DNA from: Macrococcoides equi
GTDB lineage: Bacteria; Bacillota; Bacilli; Staphylococcales; Staphylococcaceae
DNA: 64,000 nt
Direction: 5' to 3' (one strand)
Assembly: GCF_047425865.1 (NCBI RefSeq)
Contig: NZ_CP179735.1
Shown: in pieces, positions 16,793-25,629 of the stretch
How the letters are laid out: each line of letters opens with the position of its first letter
Numbering within the stretch: the stretch's first letter is position 1
The notes under the pieces: model-generated
Seen by the model: the letters and a program-made list of their open reading frames with translations, nothing else
What the model was told of the DNA's origin: nothing
Database searches by the model: none
Program-made: the position numbers and the translations under genes

Positions 16793-18128
16793 CTATTTCA
16801 TCCTCATCATTCAATGCGCTACGTGAAGCATTAAATTCTTTATGCAATGCTACAGCTTTAATCTGATGATTTTCAGCATCAAGTACAATCCATTTATCAT
16901 ACTTCGTATCCACATAATCATCTTTATCGATATCTGGATTTTGTGCCTGCATCCAGCCACCAATGGTATCAATATCTTCAGAATCTTCAAATGTTATACC
17001 AAACTTCTCTTCGATATCATCTAATAACACGCGTCCATTGATTTGATAAGCATTTTCTCCTGTCTTGATAATATCATTAACTTCATCATCATCGAATTCG
17101 TCTCGTATTTCACCAACAATTTCTTCTAAGATATCTTCCATCGTTAGTATCCCTGCTGTACCACCATACTCATCAATAACTAATGCAATATGTACACGTT
17201 CACGTTGCATCTTAATAAGCGCGTCACTAATTCTTGTCACTTCATGTATAAGAGGTAGGTCATGTATATGATCCTTAATACGAACCGGGTCTCCTGATGC
17301 GTATTTCGTTAAGAATTCTTTCACATTGATAAAACCAATAATATGGTCTTTATCTCCATCTTCTGATATAGGATATCGTGTAAACTGATGTTCATTAATG
17401 ACTTCAAGTAACTCATCTATATTGAAAGGCTGCGTTAAAGTAATCATCTGTGTACGAGGTACCATGATATCTTTTGCTAAACGTTCATCAAAACTAAATA
17501 TATTTTGCATATACGCAAGTTCAGTATGATTAATTTCTCCACTTTGATAACTTTGCGTCATAATAATCTTTAACTCTTCTTCACTCATAGCCTGATCGTG
17601 GTCTGCAGGTTGAACACCAAAAATACGTAAAATAAGACGAGCCGTACCATTCATTGACCAAATTAACGGTTTCATAATAAAACCAAAGAAATAAAGCGGT
17701 CTGGCAAAAGCTAAAGTCATTTTCTCAGCGTACTGAATGGCTAAAGACTTAGGAGCAAGTTCACCCATTACAACATGTATAAAAGTTACGATAAAGAACG
17801 TTAATCCTACAGTAATCGGCTTGCTCATGTCTGCTGGAATGTGCATTAAATGTAATACTGGATGAATGACCTTTTCAAATGTCGATTCACCAATCCAACC
17901 TAACCCTAACGCAGTAACCGTTATACCCAGCTGACAAGCTGATAGATAATAATCTAGATGATGAATCATATTCTGTACGATTTTAGCGTTTCCGTTACCT
18001 TCACTTACAAGTTGATCAATTCTTGAAGTTCTAACCTTGACCAAACTAAATTCTGATCCTACAAATAAAGCTGTTAACATAATTAAAATTGCAAATAATA
18101 ATAAATTCGATATGGTTTGTATGTCCAA
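16785..18128 (-). CDS. mpfA: CNNM/CorC-family membrane protein (MpfA-like, magnesium homeostasis)
   Basis: Residues about 1-190 form a DUF21 transmembrane domain (LLLFAILIMLTALFVGSE, YYLSACQLGITV, HVVMGELAPKSLA). Two CBS domains follow (IMVPRTQMI... and INVKEFL...), then a CorC/HlyC domain near the C-terminus. EYGGTAGILTMEDILEEIVG is the family hallmark. The whole protein closely resembles S. aureus MpfA, needed for magnesium tolerance, so export or sensing of Mg is likely. The start is TTG; the nearest strong ribosome site (GGAGGTG) is 23 bases upstream with a small hairpin between, which is unusual. A long structured leader precedes it. Confidence 0.88.
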   Translation of the reverse strand: MDIQTISNLLLFAILIMLTALFVGSEFSLVKVRTSRIDQLVSEGNGNAKIVQNMIHHLDYYLSACQLGITVTALGLGWIGESTFEKVIHPVLHLMHIPADMSKPITVGLTFFIVTFIHVVMGELAPKSLAIQYAEKMTLAFARPLYFFGFIMKPLIWSMNGTARLILRIFGVQPADHDQAMSEEELKIIMTQSYQSGEINHTELAYMQNIFSFDERLAKDIMVPRTQMITLTQPFNIDELLEVINEHQFTRYPISEDGDKDHIIGFINVKEFLTKYASGDPVRIKDHIHDLPLIHEVTRISDALIKMQRERVHIALVIDEYGGTAGILTMEDILEEIVGEIRDEFDDDEVNDIIKTGENAYQINGRVLLDDIEEKFGITFEDSEDIDTIGGWMQAQNPDIDKDDYVDTKYDKWIVLDAENHQIKAVALHKEFNASRSALNDEDEIDE

Positions 18129-18262
18129 TTAATTCCCTAAAACTAGGGATTCACCTCCGGTTAATATATGGTGACTACTAAAGTCACAAAAAATTGTATT
18201 ACGAATACTTAAGTTACTTCGTTTTAAGATTACGACCTTCCCAATGGTAGTCACCTCCTGAG
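18129..18262 (-). promoter_or_regulatory. Structured leader of the mpfA-like gene with a possible upstream ORF
   Basis: On the transcript a perfect Shine-Dalgarno (AGGAGGTG, 18252-18259) stands far upstream of the gene and its GGTGACTAC-type arm (18247-18255) is complementary to 18170-18178, which itself can alternatively pair with the second Shine-Dalgarno (GGAGGTGA, 18151-18158). A frame open from GTG or ATT after the first site runs about 40 codons and stops with TAA immediately before the TTG start of mpfA. A CCCTA/TAGGG hairpin lies between the second site and the start. This looks like a two-state leader; the signal is unknown. Confidence 0.5.
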
Positions 18263-18291
18263 ATAAAATTCGGATAGTGTTATTTTATCAC

Positions 18292-18320
18292 AAAAAGACC
18301 CCTTTGTAGTAAAAGAGTCT
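18292..18320 (-). terminator. Terminator after the alpha/beta hydrolase gene
   Basis: On the minus strand AGACTCTTTT pairs with AAAGGGGTCT (two G-U pairs) and is followed by TTTTT. It separates the hydrolase from the mpfA leader. Confidence 0.75.
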
Positions 18321-18326
18321 CTTAAA

Positions 18327-19100
18327 TTAACAATATTGTGTAATAAATTTATGACTAAGCTCATTAAACGCTTCCGGCTGATCGATGTTGCAGACGTGAC
18401 CAGAATGTTTGATAACTTCAAGTTCAAAATTTGAATAATTTTCAACGACCTTTTGAACAGGTGGAATAAATAAGTAATCTTCATCTCCCATTAAAAAAAG
18501 CGTCGGTATCTTCTTTGTTGAAACTTGCAGATGACCAAGATAAGGATTGATTAGACGCGTTAAACTGAACCATTTAATAAACTGTTTCTGACTCATCTTC
18601 TTCGCTTCATTAATAAATGCCAGACGAGATTCTTCATGTTCTTTACGCGGCATAATAATATAAGCAAATAATTTATACAGCAACATATATGGAATGAAAT
18701 TCTTTGAAATGCGCCCTACCATCAGCAGAAACTTCGTACGAATATCGATATTAATAATCGCACCACCTAAAACAAGTGACGTTACTCTTTCCGGATATTT
18801 ATCAGCAATCGTTTGAGAAACAATCGTACCAAGACTCATACCTATAATATGCGTCTTTTCAATCTGAAGCTCATCCAGAACTTCAATTACCTCATCTGCC
18901 AGCGTCGCAAATGAATCAGTTTTCTTCCACACAACCTCAGTTGATTTACCGTGACCTCGAAGATCAACTAATAATATATTAAAATCTTTTCTAAAATATC
19001 TAATCTGTTTAAACCATATCGTAGAGCTACCACCTGCACCATGAATAAACGTAATCCACGGAGCTGATTCATCTTTAATATAGGTTTTGTAATATAACAT
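18327..19100 (-). CDS. Alpha/beta hydrolase
   Basis: A soluble alpha/beta-fold hydrolase. FIHGAGGSSTIWFKQI forms the oxyanion loop region, the nucleophile elbow is GMSLG, the acid is probably D in LMGDEDYLF, and the histidine lies in KHSGHVCNID near the C-terminus. Substrate unknown; esterase, lipase-like or C-C hydrolase are all possible. The frame is open from 19160, but the first 20 residues there are atypical and the ATG at 19100 (MLYYKTYIKDES) has a GGATGAT ribosome-site-like sequence, so I use it (257 residues). It appears to be transcribed alone. Confidence 0.85.
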   Translation of the reverse strand: MLYYKTYIKDESAPWITFIHGAGGSSTIWFKQIRYFRKDFNILLVDLRGHGKSTEVVWKKTDSFATLADEVIEVLDELQIEKTHIIGMSLGTIVSQTIADKYPERVTSLVLGGAIINIDIRTKFLLMVGRISKNFIPYMLLYKLFAYIIMPRKEHEESRLAFINEAKKMSQKQFIKWFSLTRLINPYLGHLQVSTKKIPTLFLMGDEDYLFIPPVQKVVENYSNFELEVIKHSGHVCNIDQPEAFNELSHKFITQYC

Positions 19101-19250
19101 AATGATCATCCGTTCTCTATTTGTAGCTTTAATTAATAATAATATATACCCTGATTTCATAACATTATATCACATTTTTATATTTATACTTTTGAATTTG
19201 TGACTATTTCCCGAGAAATATATGTTTTCATTGAATATTGATTACATGCA

Positions 19251-19283
19251 AAATGCACTTAAGAAATTCTCTTAAGTGCATCT
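19251..19283 (-). terminator. Terminator of the fru operon
   Basis: Perfect 12-bp arms ATGCACTTAAGA and TCTTAAGTGCAT just after the fruA stop, followed on the minus strand by TTTTGC. Confidence 0.8.
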
Positions 19284-19289
19284 CGAATA

Positions 19290-21194
19290 TTATATCTCTT
19301 CGATTACTTCTAATTCTTCTGCTGTAGGTTTTTTCTTGATTAAACCATAAATTACTGCTGCAACAACCACACCAATTAATAACGCTAATATAAACATTGG
19401 CCAGTGTGCTTTGTCTAATCCCACTACAAATATTCCACCGTGAGGAGCTGGAACACGACAACCAAATGCCATCGCAAGAGCACCCGCTGTCGCACTACCT
19501 GCTATCATTGAAGGAATAACACGTACGGGGTCTGCCGCTGCAAATGGAATTGCACCTTCAGTGATAAATGAAAGACCCATCGCAAAATTTGAAACGATTG
19601 AACCTCTTTGTACTTTTGTAAATTTATTTTTAAAGATTAACATAGATAATGCGATAGCTAATGGAGGCACCATACCACCAATCATTGCAGCTGTAATCGG
19701 TGCATTATTTCCAGCTTCTAACGCTGCTATACCAAATGTATAAGCTGCTTTATTGAAAGGTCCACCCATATCAATCGCCATCATACCACCTAATACTAAT
19801 CCTAATATAATGATATTCGTACCACTTAATCCATTTAACCCATTGGTCATTGCTTCATTTAACCATCTTGTCGGAGGATTGATCACAAAGTTCATCAGTA
19901 AACCAGTTATTAATACACCAAAGACTGGATATATTAGTGTCGGTTTAATACCGTCTAATGCTTGAGGAAGCCATTCAAACGCTTTTTTAATGAGCAACAT
20001 TAGATAACCTGCCATAAAACCTGCTACTAAAGCACCTAAGAATCCAGAGCCTCCACTAGCTGCCATCATACCGCCAACCATACCTGGTGCTAAACCAGGA
20101 CGATCAGCAATACTTTTTGCAATGAATCCAGCAAGAATAGGTATCATTAGTGTAAAAGCACTGCCACCTATATCATTTTTCAATAATGCTGCAAAAGCAT
20201 TATAAGTCTCGTGTTTTGGATCTGCTGATTTAATTCCCCAGAAGAAACTTAATGCAATTAAAATACCACCTGCAATTACAAACGGTAACATATTTGATAC
20301 ACCAGACATCAAGTGTTTATAGAATCCTTTTTTCTCTCTCGTACCACTTGATTTTACTGCGCCGCCTTTTGCTTCAAACACTGGGCGTGTATCATCTTGA
20401 GCCATATTAATTAGTTCTTCCGGACGTTTAATACCGTCTGCTACTGGTACCATAACAACGTTCTTACCATGAAAACGATTTGTTTCAACATTCACATCTG
20501 CTGCGACAATTATCCCTTTGGCACGTGCAATTTCTTCATCCGTCAATTTATTTTTAACGCCGCCTGAACCGTTTGTTTCAACTTTAATCGGTACACCCAT
20601 CTTCTTCGCCTGATTCTTCAGAGCATCTGCTGCCATATAAGTATGCGCAATCCCTGTTGGACAGGCTGTCACTGCTAACACCAAATTTTCATCTTGAGCG
20701 TTACCTGTTGGCGCTAATATGACTTCTTCTTTTGTTTCTACTTCATCATTCTGCTCAATAATTTCAAGTACTTCTTCAGATGTTTTTGCATGTAATAACT
20801 GTGCACGTACTTCTTCATTCATTAATATGCCTGATAACTTAGCCAACGCATCTAAATGTGTCTGAGCGCCTCCTGCAGGCGCTGCAATCATAAAGAATAA
20901 TGTCGCAGGTTGTCCATCAAGTGATTGATAATCTACTCCTTCAATAGATTTACCAAATGCGATCGCTGGTTTTGCTACAGCATCCGTCTTAGCATGTGGA
21001 ATTGCTACTCCTTCACCTACGCCTGTTGTACTTTGTGCTTCACGCGCATGAATTGCCTCTTTGTATGCATGTTTATCATTTAAAATACCTGCGTTATTCA
21101 GCGTTTCTACTAACTCATCAATTACTCCATCTTTTGATGTTGATGATAAATCCATAGCTATTGTAGATTCTTTTAACAAATCTGTTATTCTCAT
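19290..21194 (-). CDS. fruA: PTS fructose transporter subunit IIABC
   Basis: This protein imports fructose and phosphorylates it to fructose-1-phosphate. Order of domains: EIIA (residues 1 to about 150, phospho-histidine H67 in IPHAKTDAV), EIIB (about 170-270, phospho-cysteine in TACPTGIAHTYMAA) and the EIIC membrane domain (about 300-620, with GGMMAASGGSGFLGALVAGF and GFGCRVPAPHGGIFVVG-like loops). The length of 634 fits FruA of Staphylococcus and Bacillus. It ends the fruR-fruK-fruA operon, 17 bases after fruK. Confidence 0.96.
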   Translation of the reverse strand: MRITDLLKESTIAMDLSSTSKDGVIDELVETLNNAGILNDKHAYKEAIHAREAQSTTGVGEGVAIPHAKTDAVAKPAIAFGKSIEGVDYQSLDGQPATLFFMIAAPAGGAQTHLDALAKLSGILMNEEVRAQLLHAKTSEEVLEIIEQNDEVETKEEVILAPTGNAQDENLVLAVTACPTGIAHTYMAADALKNQAKKMGVPIKVETNGSGGVKNKLTDEEIARAKGIIVAADVNVETNRFHGKNVVMVPVADGIKRPEELINMAQDDTRPVFEAKGGAVKSSGTREKKGFYKHLMSGVSNMLPFVIAGGILIALSFFWGIKSADPKHETYNAFAALLKNDIGGSAFTLMIPILAGFIAKSIADRPGLAPGMVGGMMAASGGSGFLGALVAGFMAGYLMLLIKKAFEWLPQALDGIKPTLIYPVFGVLITGLLMNFVINPPTRWLNEAMTNGLNGLSGTNIIILGLVLGGMMAIDMGGPFNKAAYTFGIAALEAGNNAPITAAMIGGMVPPLAIALSMLIFKNKFTKVQRGSIVSNFAMGLSFITEGAIPFAAADPVRVIPSMIAGSATAGALAMAFGCRVPAPHGGIFVVGLDKAHWPMFILALLIGVVVAAVIYGLIKKKPTAEELEVIEEI

Positions 21195-21211
21195 GATTAC
21201 ACCCCTATTAT

Positions 21212-22123
21212 TTAAATTTTAGTAATTGTAATGTTATTTATGATTGCATCAATTTGTTCACGAGTTGCCAAATCTTCAGTAAATGCCGTTGCCGTACCAC
21301 ATGCTACTGCCTGTTTTAGACTATCTTTAATATTTTTTCCCTTGCTAAATCCTGCTACCATACCTGCAACGGTAGAATCTCCAGATCCTACTGTATTAAT
21401 AACTTTACCTTCTGGCACAACTGCCTTGTAACATGCATCTTTAGTAACCAGTATTGCACCTTCCCCACCTAAAGATACAAGTACATTTTGTGCACCTTGA
21501 TGCTGAAGTTGTCGTGCTGCATCAATCGTATCCTGATCATTATTAATCTGTACATCAAACATCGCTTCAAGTTCAGCTTTATTGGGTTTTACAAATAATG
21601 GCTGATGTTTTAATGTTTGCGTAAGCAATGACTTTTCTGCATCAACCACAAATGGTACATTGTGCTTGCTCAGTGTCTCTGCTATCACTGCATATATATC
21701 TAGTTGAATTGAAGATGGTACACTGCCTGCGATAATGACAAAATCTTCTTGTGTTAATTGCTCCAACTGCGATAATAAAGCCGATAAATGCTGATCACTT
21801 ACTTTTGGGCCTGGTGCATTAATTTCTGTTTCTGTTACGCCTTTAAGCTTGATATTAATGCGTGTGTCTTCTTCAACTTGTATAAATTGTGTGTTTATGC
21901 CGGATGTTTCTAATGTCTGCTTTATAAATGCTCCTGGAAATCCTCCTGTGAAGCCTAAAGCAGTTGAAGGTTCATCTAAAGTCTTCAAAACGCGGGAAAC
22001 ATTGATTCCTTTACCACCAGCGAATTTAAAAGTCGAGGTTGCGCGATTTAAATCTCCGACCTTAAACTGGTCAGTAAATACTACATAATCGATGGATGGG
22101 TTTAACGTAATCGTATAGATCAT
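21212..22123 (-). CDS. fruK: 1-phosphofructokinase
   Basis: FruK phosphorylates fructose-1-phosphate, made by FruA, to fructose-1,6-bisphosphate. It is a PfkB/ribokinase-family enzyme: GGKGINVSRVL near residue 40 and the anion-hole/catalytic VNTVGSGDSTVAGMVAGF near 250, where the D is the base. The length of 303 residues is typical. AAGGAGGAG precedes the ATG. It sits between fruR and fruA with short gaps of 11 and 17 bases, so one transcript is likely. A tagatose-6-phosphate kinase is the main alternative, but the neighbours decide for fructose. Confidence 0.95.
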   Translation of the reverse strand: MIYTITLNPSIDYVVFTDQFKVGDLNRATSTFKFAGGKGINVSRVLKTLDEPSTALGFTGGFPGAFIKQTLETSGINTQFIQVEEDTRINIKLKGVTETEINAPGPKVSDQHLSALLSQLEQLTQEDFVIIAGSVPSSIQLDIYAVIAETLSKHNVPFVVDAEKSLLTQTLKHQPLFVKPNKAELEAMFDVQINNDQDTIDAARQLQHQGAQNVLVSLGGEGAILVTKDACYKAVVPEGKVINTVGSGDSTVAGMVAGFSKGKNIKDSLKQAVACGTATAFTEDLATREQIDAIINNITITKI

Positions 22124-22134
22124 AGGCTCCTCCT

Positions 22135-22872
22135 TTATAAAAGATATTTTTCATAAGGCTTTACTTTATCATTTTGTGCATTCGTAATAATGATTGTTTT
22201 GTCCTGTTCCAGTTCACTGATTTTAGCAAATGTATATTCATCAAATTTAGAATCATCCAGTAAGAAAAATGTTTTCTGAGACATAGACATCGCCATTTTT
22301 TTGATATAAGCTTCTTCAATATCAGGTGTTGTTAATCCATACGTCGGATGAATACCATTCGCACCGATAAAGGCCTTATCAAATCTAAACTGCTTTAAAT
22401 TGTCTAATGCCTGTACGCCGATTGCAGCATAAGTTTCTTTCTTGATAAATCCACCTATCATATAGACTTCAATTCCTTTGTCAACTAACTGCGATACGTG
22501 CGTCGCACCGTTCGTAACGACAGTGATATGCTGCTGATTTAAATAAGGAATCATTGCAAGTGTAGAACTTCCAGCATCTAAATATATACAATCGTGCTCT
22601 TTAATTTGTAAAGCAGCCACTTTTGCAATTTGGTTCTTTTCATGAACTTTCGTCGTAGACTTTATCGAAAAGGCAACATCCTTATGCTTCTCAGTACTTT
22701 TCTTCGCACCCCCATGTACGCGAATCAATTTACCTTCTTTTTCAAGTGTTGATAAATCTCTTCTTATAGTAGATTCACTACTCGTTGTTACATCCATCAG
22801 AAGTTGTAAAGAAACGACATCATGTGCATTTAACAGGTTCAGTATAGTTTCATGTCTTTCAATCGTTAGCAT
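22135..22872 (-). CDS. fruR: DeoR-family regulator of the fructose operon
   Basis: A DeoR-type repressor: N-terminal winged helix with TIERHETILNLL and SESTIRRDLSTLEKEGKLIRVHGGA (residues 1-58), then a sugar-phosphate sensor domain with AGSSTLAMI and FIGANGIHPTYGLTTPD. Expected to release DNA on binding fructose-1-phosphate or fructose-1,6-bisphosphate. The frame opens at a GTG (22878), but the GGAGAG ribosome site is only two bases before it and eight before the ATG at 22872, so I use the ATG. First gene of fruR-fruK-fruA. Confidence 0.92.
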   Translation of the reverse strand: MLTIERHETILNLLNAHDVVSLQLLMDVTTSSESTIRRDLSTLEKEGKLIRVHGGAKKSTEKHKDVAFSIKSTTKVHEKNQIAKVAALQIKEHDCIYLDAGSSTLAMIPYLNQQHITVVTNGATHVSQLVDKGIEVYMIGGFIKKETYAAIGVQALDNLKQFRFDKAFIGANGIHPTYGLTTPDIEEAYIKKMAMSMSQKTFFLLDDSKFDEYTFAKISELEQDKTIIITNAQNDKVKPYEKYLL

Positions 22873-22898
22873 ATGCACCTCTCCTTTAATACACCCCT

Positions 22899-22950
22899 AT
22901 CATAAAATAATCCCTAAATGAAGTCAATCTTTTTCAGTCAAAAACGGTCA
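22899..22950 (-). promoter_or_regulatory. fru operon promoter with possible FruR operator
   Basis: On the minus strand TTGACT (22927-22922), 17 bases and TATGAT (22904-22899) form a good SigA promoter. Immediately upstream are two direct repeats, TTTTTGACCG and TTTTTGACTG, the second overlapping the region before the -35; repeats of this type are usual for DeoR-family operators. Confidence 0.7.
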
Positions 22951-23057
22951 AAAATAGCTATTATGGACGAACAAACATCATAAAACATTCATATCATAAA
23001 AAATATCGCATAGATTAAACTATGCGATACATAATGATTCGTTAAATTTTAGTTCTT

Positions 23058-23927
23058 TTATAAAATATCTCTCCCTAAAGCTGCTTTATAAATCTCAAAC
23101 CATTCATCATCTTTTAACGGTTGATGTTTAGCATTAAGCACAAGCTTTGTTCTCTCAATATTTTTCGATCCTACAATCGGATAAATTTTATATGGCATAT
23201 GATAGATAAAACGATAAGCGATATCATCTATAGATGTCTGATATTGCTTTGCTATGTCAGACATAACATGATTTACCTCTCCCGGTTTAAAGATATCTCC
23301 ACCTGCTAACGGACTCCATGCCATTAAATCAACATGCTGCTTTTTCATATGATTAAGTGTGCCATCTTCAATATTTTCTAGTGTCAGTGCAGATAGTTCC
23401 ACCTGATTATAATCTAATGATAATCCCACACGTTGCATCGCTTGATTCAGTTCATCAAATTGATGCGCTTTAAAGTTAGAAACACCAAAGGATCTCACCC
23501 ATCCTTTTTCATTTAATGTTTTTAAAGTGTCGGCGACAATCTCGCTATCAAGTAATGGCGATGGTCGATGCAATAATAATAAATCAATGTCATCAACCTT
23601 TAAGTTACTTAAACTTCTTTCAACAGAGGCGGTAATATGTTCTGCACTATAATCATACTTGTGATAATTGAACTGAGGCATCGTTTTAGAATTTAACACG
23701 ATGCCACACTTAGTAACAATCTGCATCTCATCTCTTAAACATTTTGACATTTGCAGCGCTTCACCAAAAATTGCCTCACAAGTATAATCTCCGTATATAT
23801 CCGCGTGATCCATTGTCGTGATACCATTTGATACAAGTTCATGTAAAAATGTGTTAAGCTCATTTTTGCTATAATCCCACGTATCTAATCTCCAGAAGCC
23901 TTGTACAACATCTGACATCTTCATCAT
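23058..23927 (-). CDS. Aldo/keto reductase (YdhF-like)
   Basis: A 289-residue TIM-barrel oxidoreductase. GITTMDHADIYGDYTCEAIFG carries D and Y, VTKCGIVLNSK the lysine, and LLLLHRPSPLLD the histidine of the catalytic tetrad; GSKNIERTK is the cofactor phosphate loop. It resembles E. coli YdhF and similar putative oxidoreductases. It is a different subfamily from the other aldo/keto reductase in this window. It starts 11 bases after the COG0523 GTPase gene and is probably cotranscribed with it. AAAGGATG precedes the ATG. Confidence 0.87.
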   Translation of the reverse strand: MMKMSDVVQGFWRLDTWDYSKNELNTFLHELVSNGITTMDHADIYGDYTCEAIFGEALQMSKCLRDEMQIVTKCGIVLNSKTMPQFNYHKYDYSAEHITASVERSLSNLKVDDIDLLLLHRPSPLLDSEIVADTLKTLNEKGWVRSFGVSNFKAHQFDELNQAMQRVGLSLDYNQVELSALTLENIEDGTLNHMKKQHVDLMAWSPLAGGDIFKPGEVNHVMSDIAKQYQTSIDDIAYRFIYHMPYKIYPIVGSKNIERTKLVLNAKHQPLKDDEWFEIYKAALGRDIL

Positions 23928-23938
23928 ATCTACATCCT

Positions 23939-24847
23939 TTAATTAAATTGTAATATATCTAACTGATTCAGTATTTTTTCTTTATCAAGCTGTTCACCAA
24001 TTATGACTAATTTTAATGGCAGATTCATAAACTCCTCTTCATATTGTGGAATTCCATAGGCATATTGAAATAAAATGACTTGTTCTGGATTTTCTCTAAA
24101 CTTCATAAAACCTTTCACACGTAAAATACTTTCCGGTAATTGTCTGAGCCACTCTACAAAACGACGTGCATCAACTGGACCACCAAATTCATAAACAACA
24201 GACTGAATACCGTGATGAATATGTCTATGATCCGTTATATTGTCACCTAAAAGATTGAGCGCATCTTTATCCAGTTTACAAAACGAGGTTTCATAAAGCG
24301 TCGCTTTCTGATTCAATGCTTTTACACTCTCAATGACCTGCTCTTTTTCATCGTCACTTATTAAATCGATTTTGTTAAGGATAACGATATGTGCATATTG
24401 CACCTGTTCTTCCATTAATCGTCGCGTTGTCTGAGATAGCTGATTACGATTTAAATATCTTGAGCAATCTAATATCGTTGTAATATTTTGTACTGCAGCG
24501 ATCTTTGTAATCGCAGGATCTGTACATGCATCGTATATTTCAACGGGGTGTGCTACGCCTGTTGCCTCTATAATAACTAATTCAGGATGGTGTCGATGGT
24601 ACAAATCACTAATTTGAATTGCAACATCGCTTTTCAAATCACAACATATACAACCGTTCAGTAATTCATTATACGGTGTATCATCCCCGAGAATCTTTGA
24701 ATCTACATTAAATCCCCCAAGTTCATTCATTAATATAGCAATTTTTTTATTTTTATTTTGCGCAATGAATTGTGTAAGTAAAGTCGTTTTACCGCTTCCA
24801 AGAAATCCACTGATGATTAATATTTGCATCTTTTCATCTTTTGTCAT
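23939..24847 (-). CDS. COG0523 (CobW/G3E) GTPase, putative metallochaperone
   Basis: This family delivers metal ions, usually zinc, in a GTP-dependent way. The P-loop is GFLGSGKTTLL at the N-terminus, the metal-binding GCICC motif (C-x-C-C) follows at about residue 72, then EATGVAHP as switch region and NKIDL as base-recognition motif; a CobW C-terminal domain follows. The open frame extends 29 codons upstream, but GGAG nine bases before the ATG at 24847 gives the start MTKDEKMQILIISG, in line with the family. No Zur-like operator stands out upstream, so the metal remains open. Confidence 0.88.
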   Translation of the reverse strand: MTKDEKMQILIISGFLGSGKTTLLTQFIAQNKNKKIAILMNELGGFNVDSKILGDDTPYNELLNGCICCDLKSDVAIQISDLYHRHHPELVIIEATGVAHPVEIYDACTDPAITKIAAVQNITTILDCSRYLNRNQLSQTTRRLMEEQVQYAHIVILNKIDLISDDEKEQVIESVKALNQKATLYETSFCKLDKDALNLLGDNITDHRHIHHGIQSVVYEFGGPVDARRFVEWLRQLPESILRVKGFMKFRENPEQVILFQYAYGIPQYEEEFMNLPLKLVIIGEQLDKEKILNQLDILQFN

Positions 24848-25098
24848 GTTATCAACTCCACTATTTATTTTATATAATATAAGATTAAAATTTATTTTAA
24901 TGCAACGTGACCAAACCTTTGAACATATTAACATTTTACATTCAAAAAGATTATAAATTAGCTTGAAAAAAGTTTATAAATATAATATGTTAAATAAGAA
25001 CACATTAGGTTATTTCATGATTATAGAGTATACTACTATATAGATGTATTCGTAAACATGACATTAATTGTTTAGCATACATATTTAGGAGGCACATT

Positions 25099-25533
25099 AT
25101 GTCAGATTATTTCAAGCTAGACAATCAACTTTGTTTTAGCTTATACAACGCTCAAAGACAAGTAAATCGCTATTATTCAAACAAAATTTTCAAAAAATAT
25201 AACCTGACCTATCCTCAGTACTTAGTACTCCAGACCCTTTGGGCTTCATCACCTGTCAACGTGAAGAAACTTGTTACTGAATTATCCTTAGATACTGGTA
25301 CAATCTCTCCATTACTAAAACGTATGGAAACAAATGGCCTCATCAGACGAGAAAGATCCGAACTTGATCAACGTGAAGTCTTCGTTCATCTGACTGATAA
25401 AAGTAAGGAAATTCAACCACATCTTGTAGACGCTACTGAAATCTTAAGAGATGCCTCACAGTTTACAGATGAAGAGTACGAGCAGTTTGGTAAATTACTC
25501 AATAAACTTATTCATAATTTACGTGATAAATAA
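25099..25533 (+). CDS. mgrA: MarR-family global regulator MgrA
   Basis: A winged-helix dimer that in S. aureus controls autolysis, efflux pumps, capsule and virulence. The sequence QLCFSLYNAQRQVNRYYSNK at the N-terminus and SPVNVKKLVTELSLDTGTIS, LLKRMETNGLIRRERS and DQREVFVHLTDKS correspond closely to S. aureus MgrA. The redox-sensing cysteine is conserved at C12. At 144 residues it is near the family length (147). AGGAGG is eight bases before the ATG. SarZ is the nearest alternative but the N-terminus fits MgrA. It lies close to an ABC exporter pair and uppP as in Staphylococcus. Confidence 0.9.
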   Translation: MSDYFKLDNQLCFSLYNAQRQVNRYYSNKIFKKYNLTYPQYLVLQTLWASSPVNVKKLVTELSLDTGTISPLLKRMETNGLIRRERSELDQREVFVHLTDKSKEIQPHLVDATEILRDASQFTDEEYEQFGKLLNKLIHNLRDK

Positions 25534-25557
25534 TAAAAGTCACTTTATCTTATATCA

Positions 25558-25604
25558 AAAGCCGAATCTCTATAAAAATTAATTTTTTATAGAGGTTCGG
25601 CTTT
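25558..25604. terminator. Bidirectional terminator between mgrA and degV
   Basis: A long hairpin with outer arms AAAGCCGAA/TTCGGCTTT and inner CTCTATAAAAA/TTTTTATAGAG, between two convergent genes, with A and T tracts at either side. Confidence 0.85.
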
Positions 25605-25629
25605 ATTATTTATATCAATTTTAAATTGA

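Noticed and set aside
18254..18262. Four-codon ORF starting TTG after the first Shine-Dalgarno of the mpfA leader
   Set aside because: Possible but too short to distinguish from chance; recorded only as part of the leader finding.
24935..25098. Zur or other metal operator before the COG0523 GTPase
   Set aside because: No palindrome resembling a Zur box could be found between this gene and mgrA.
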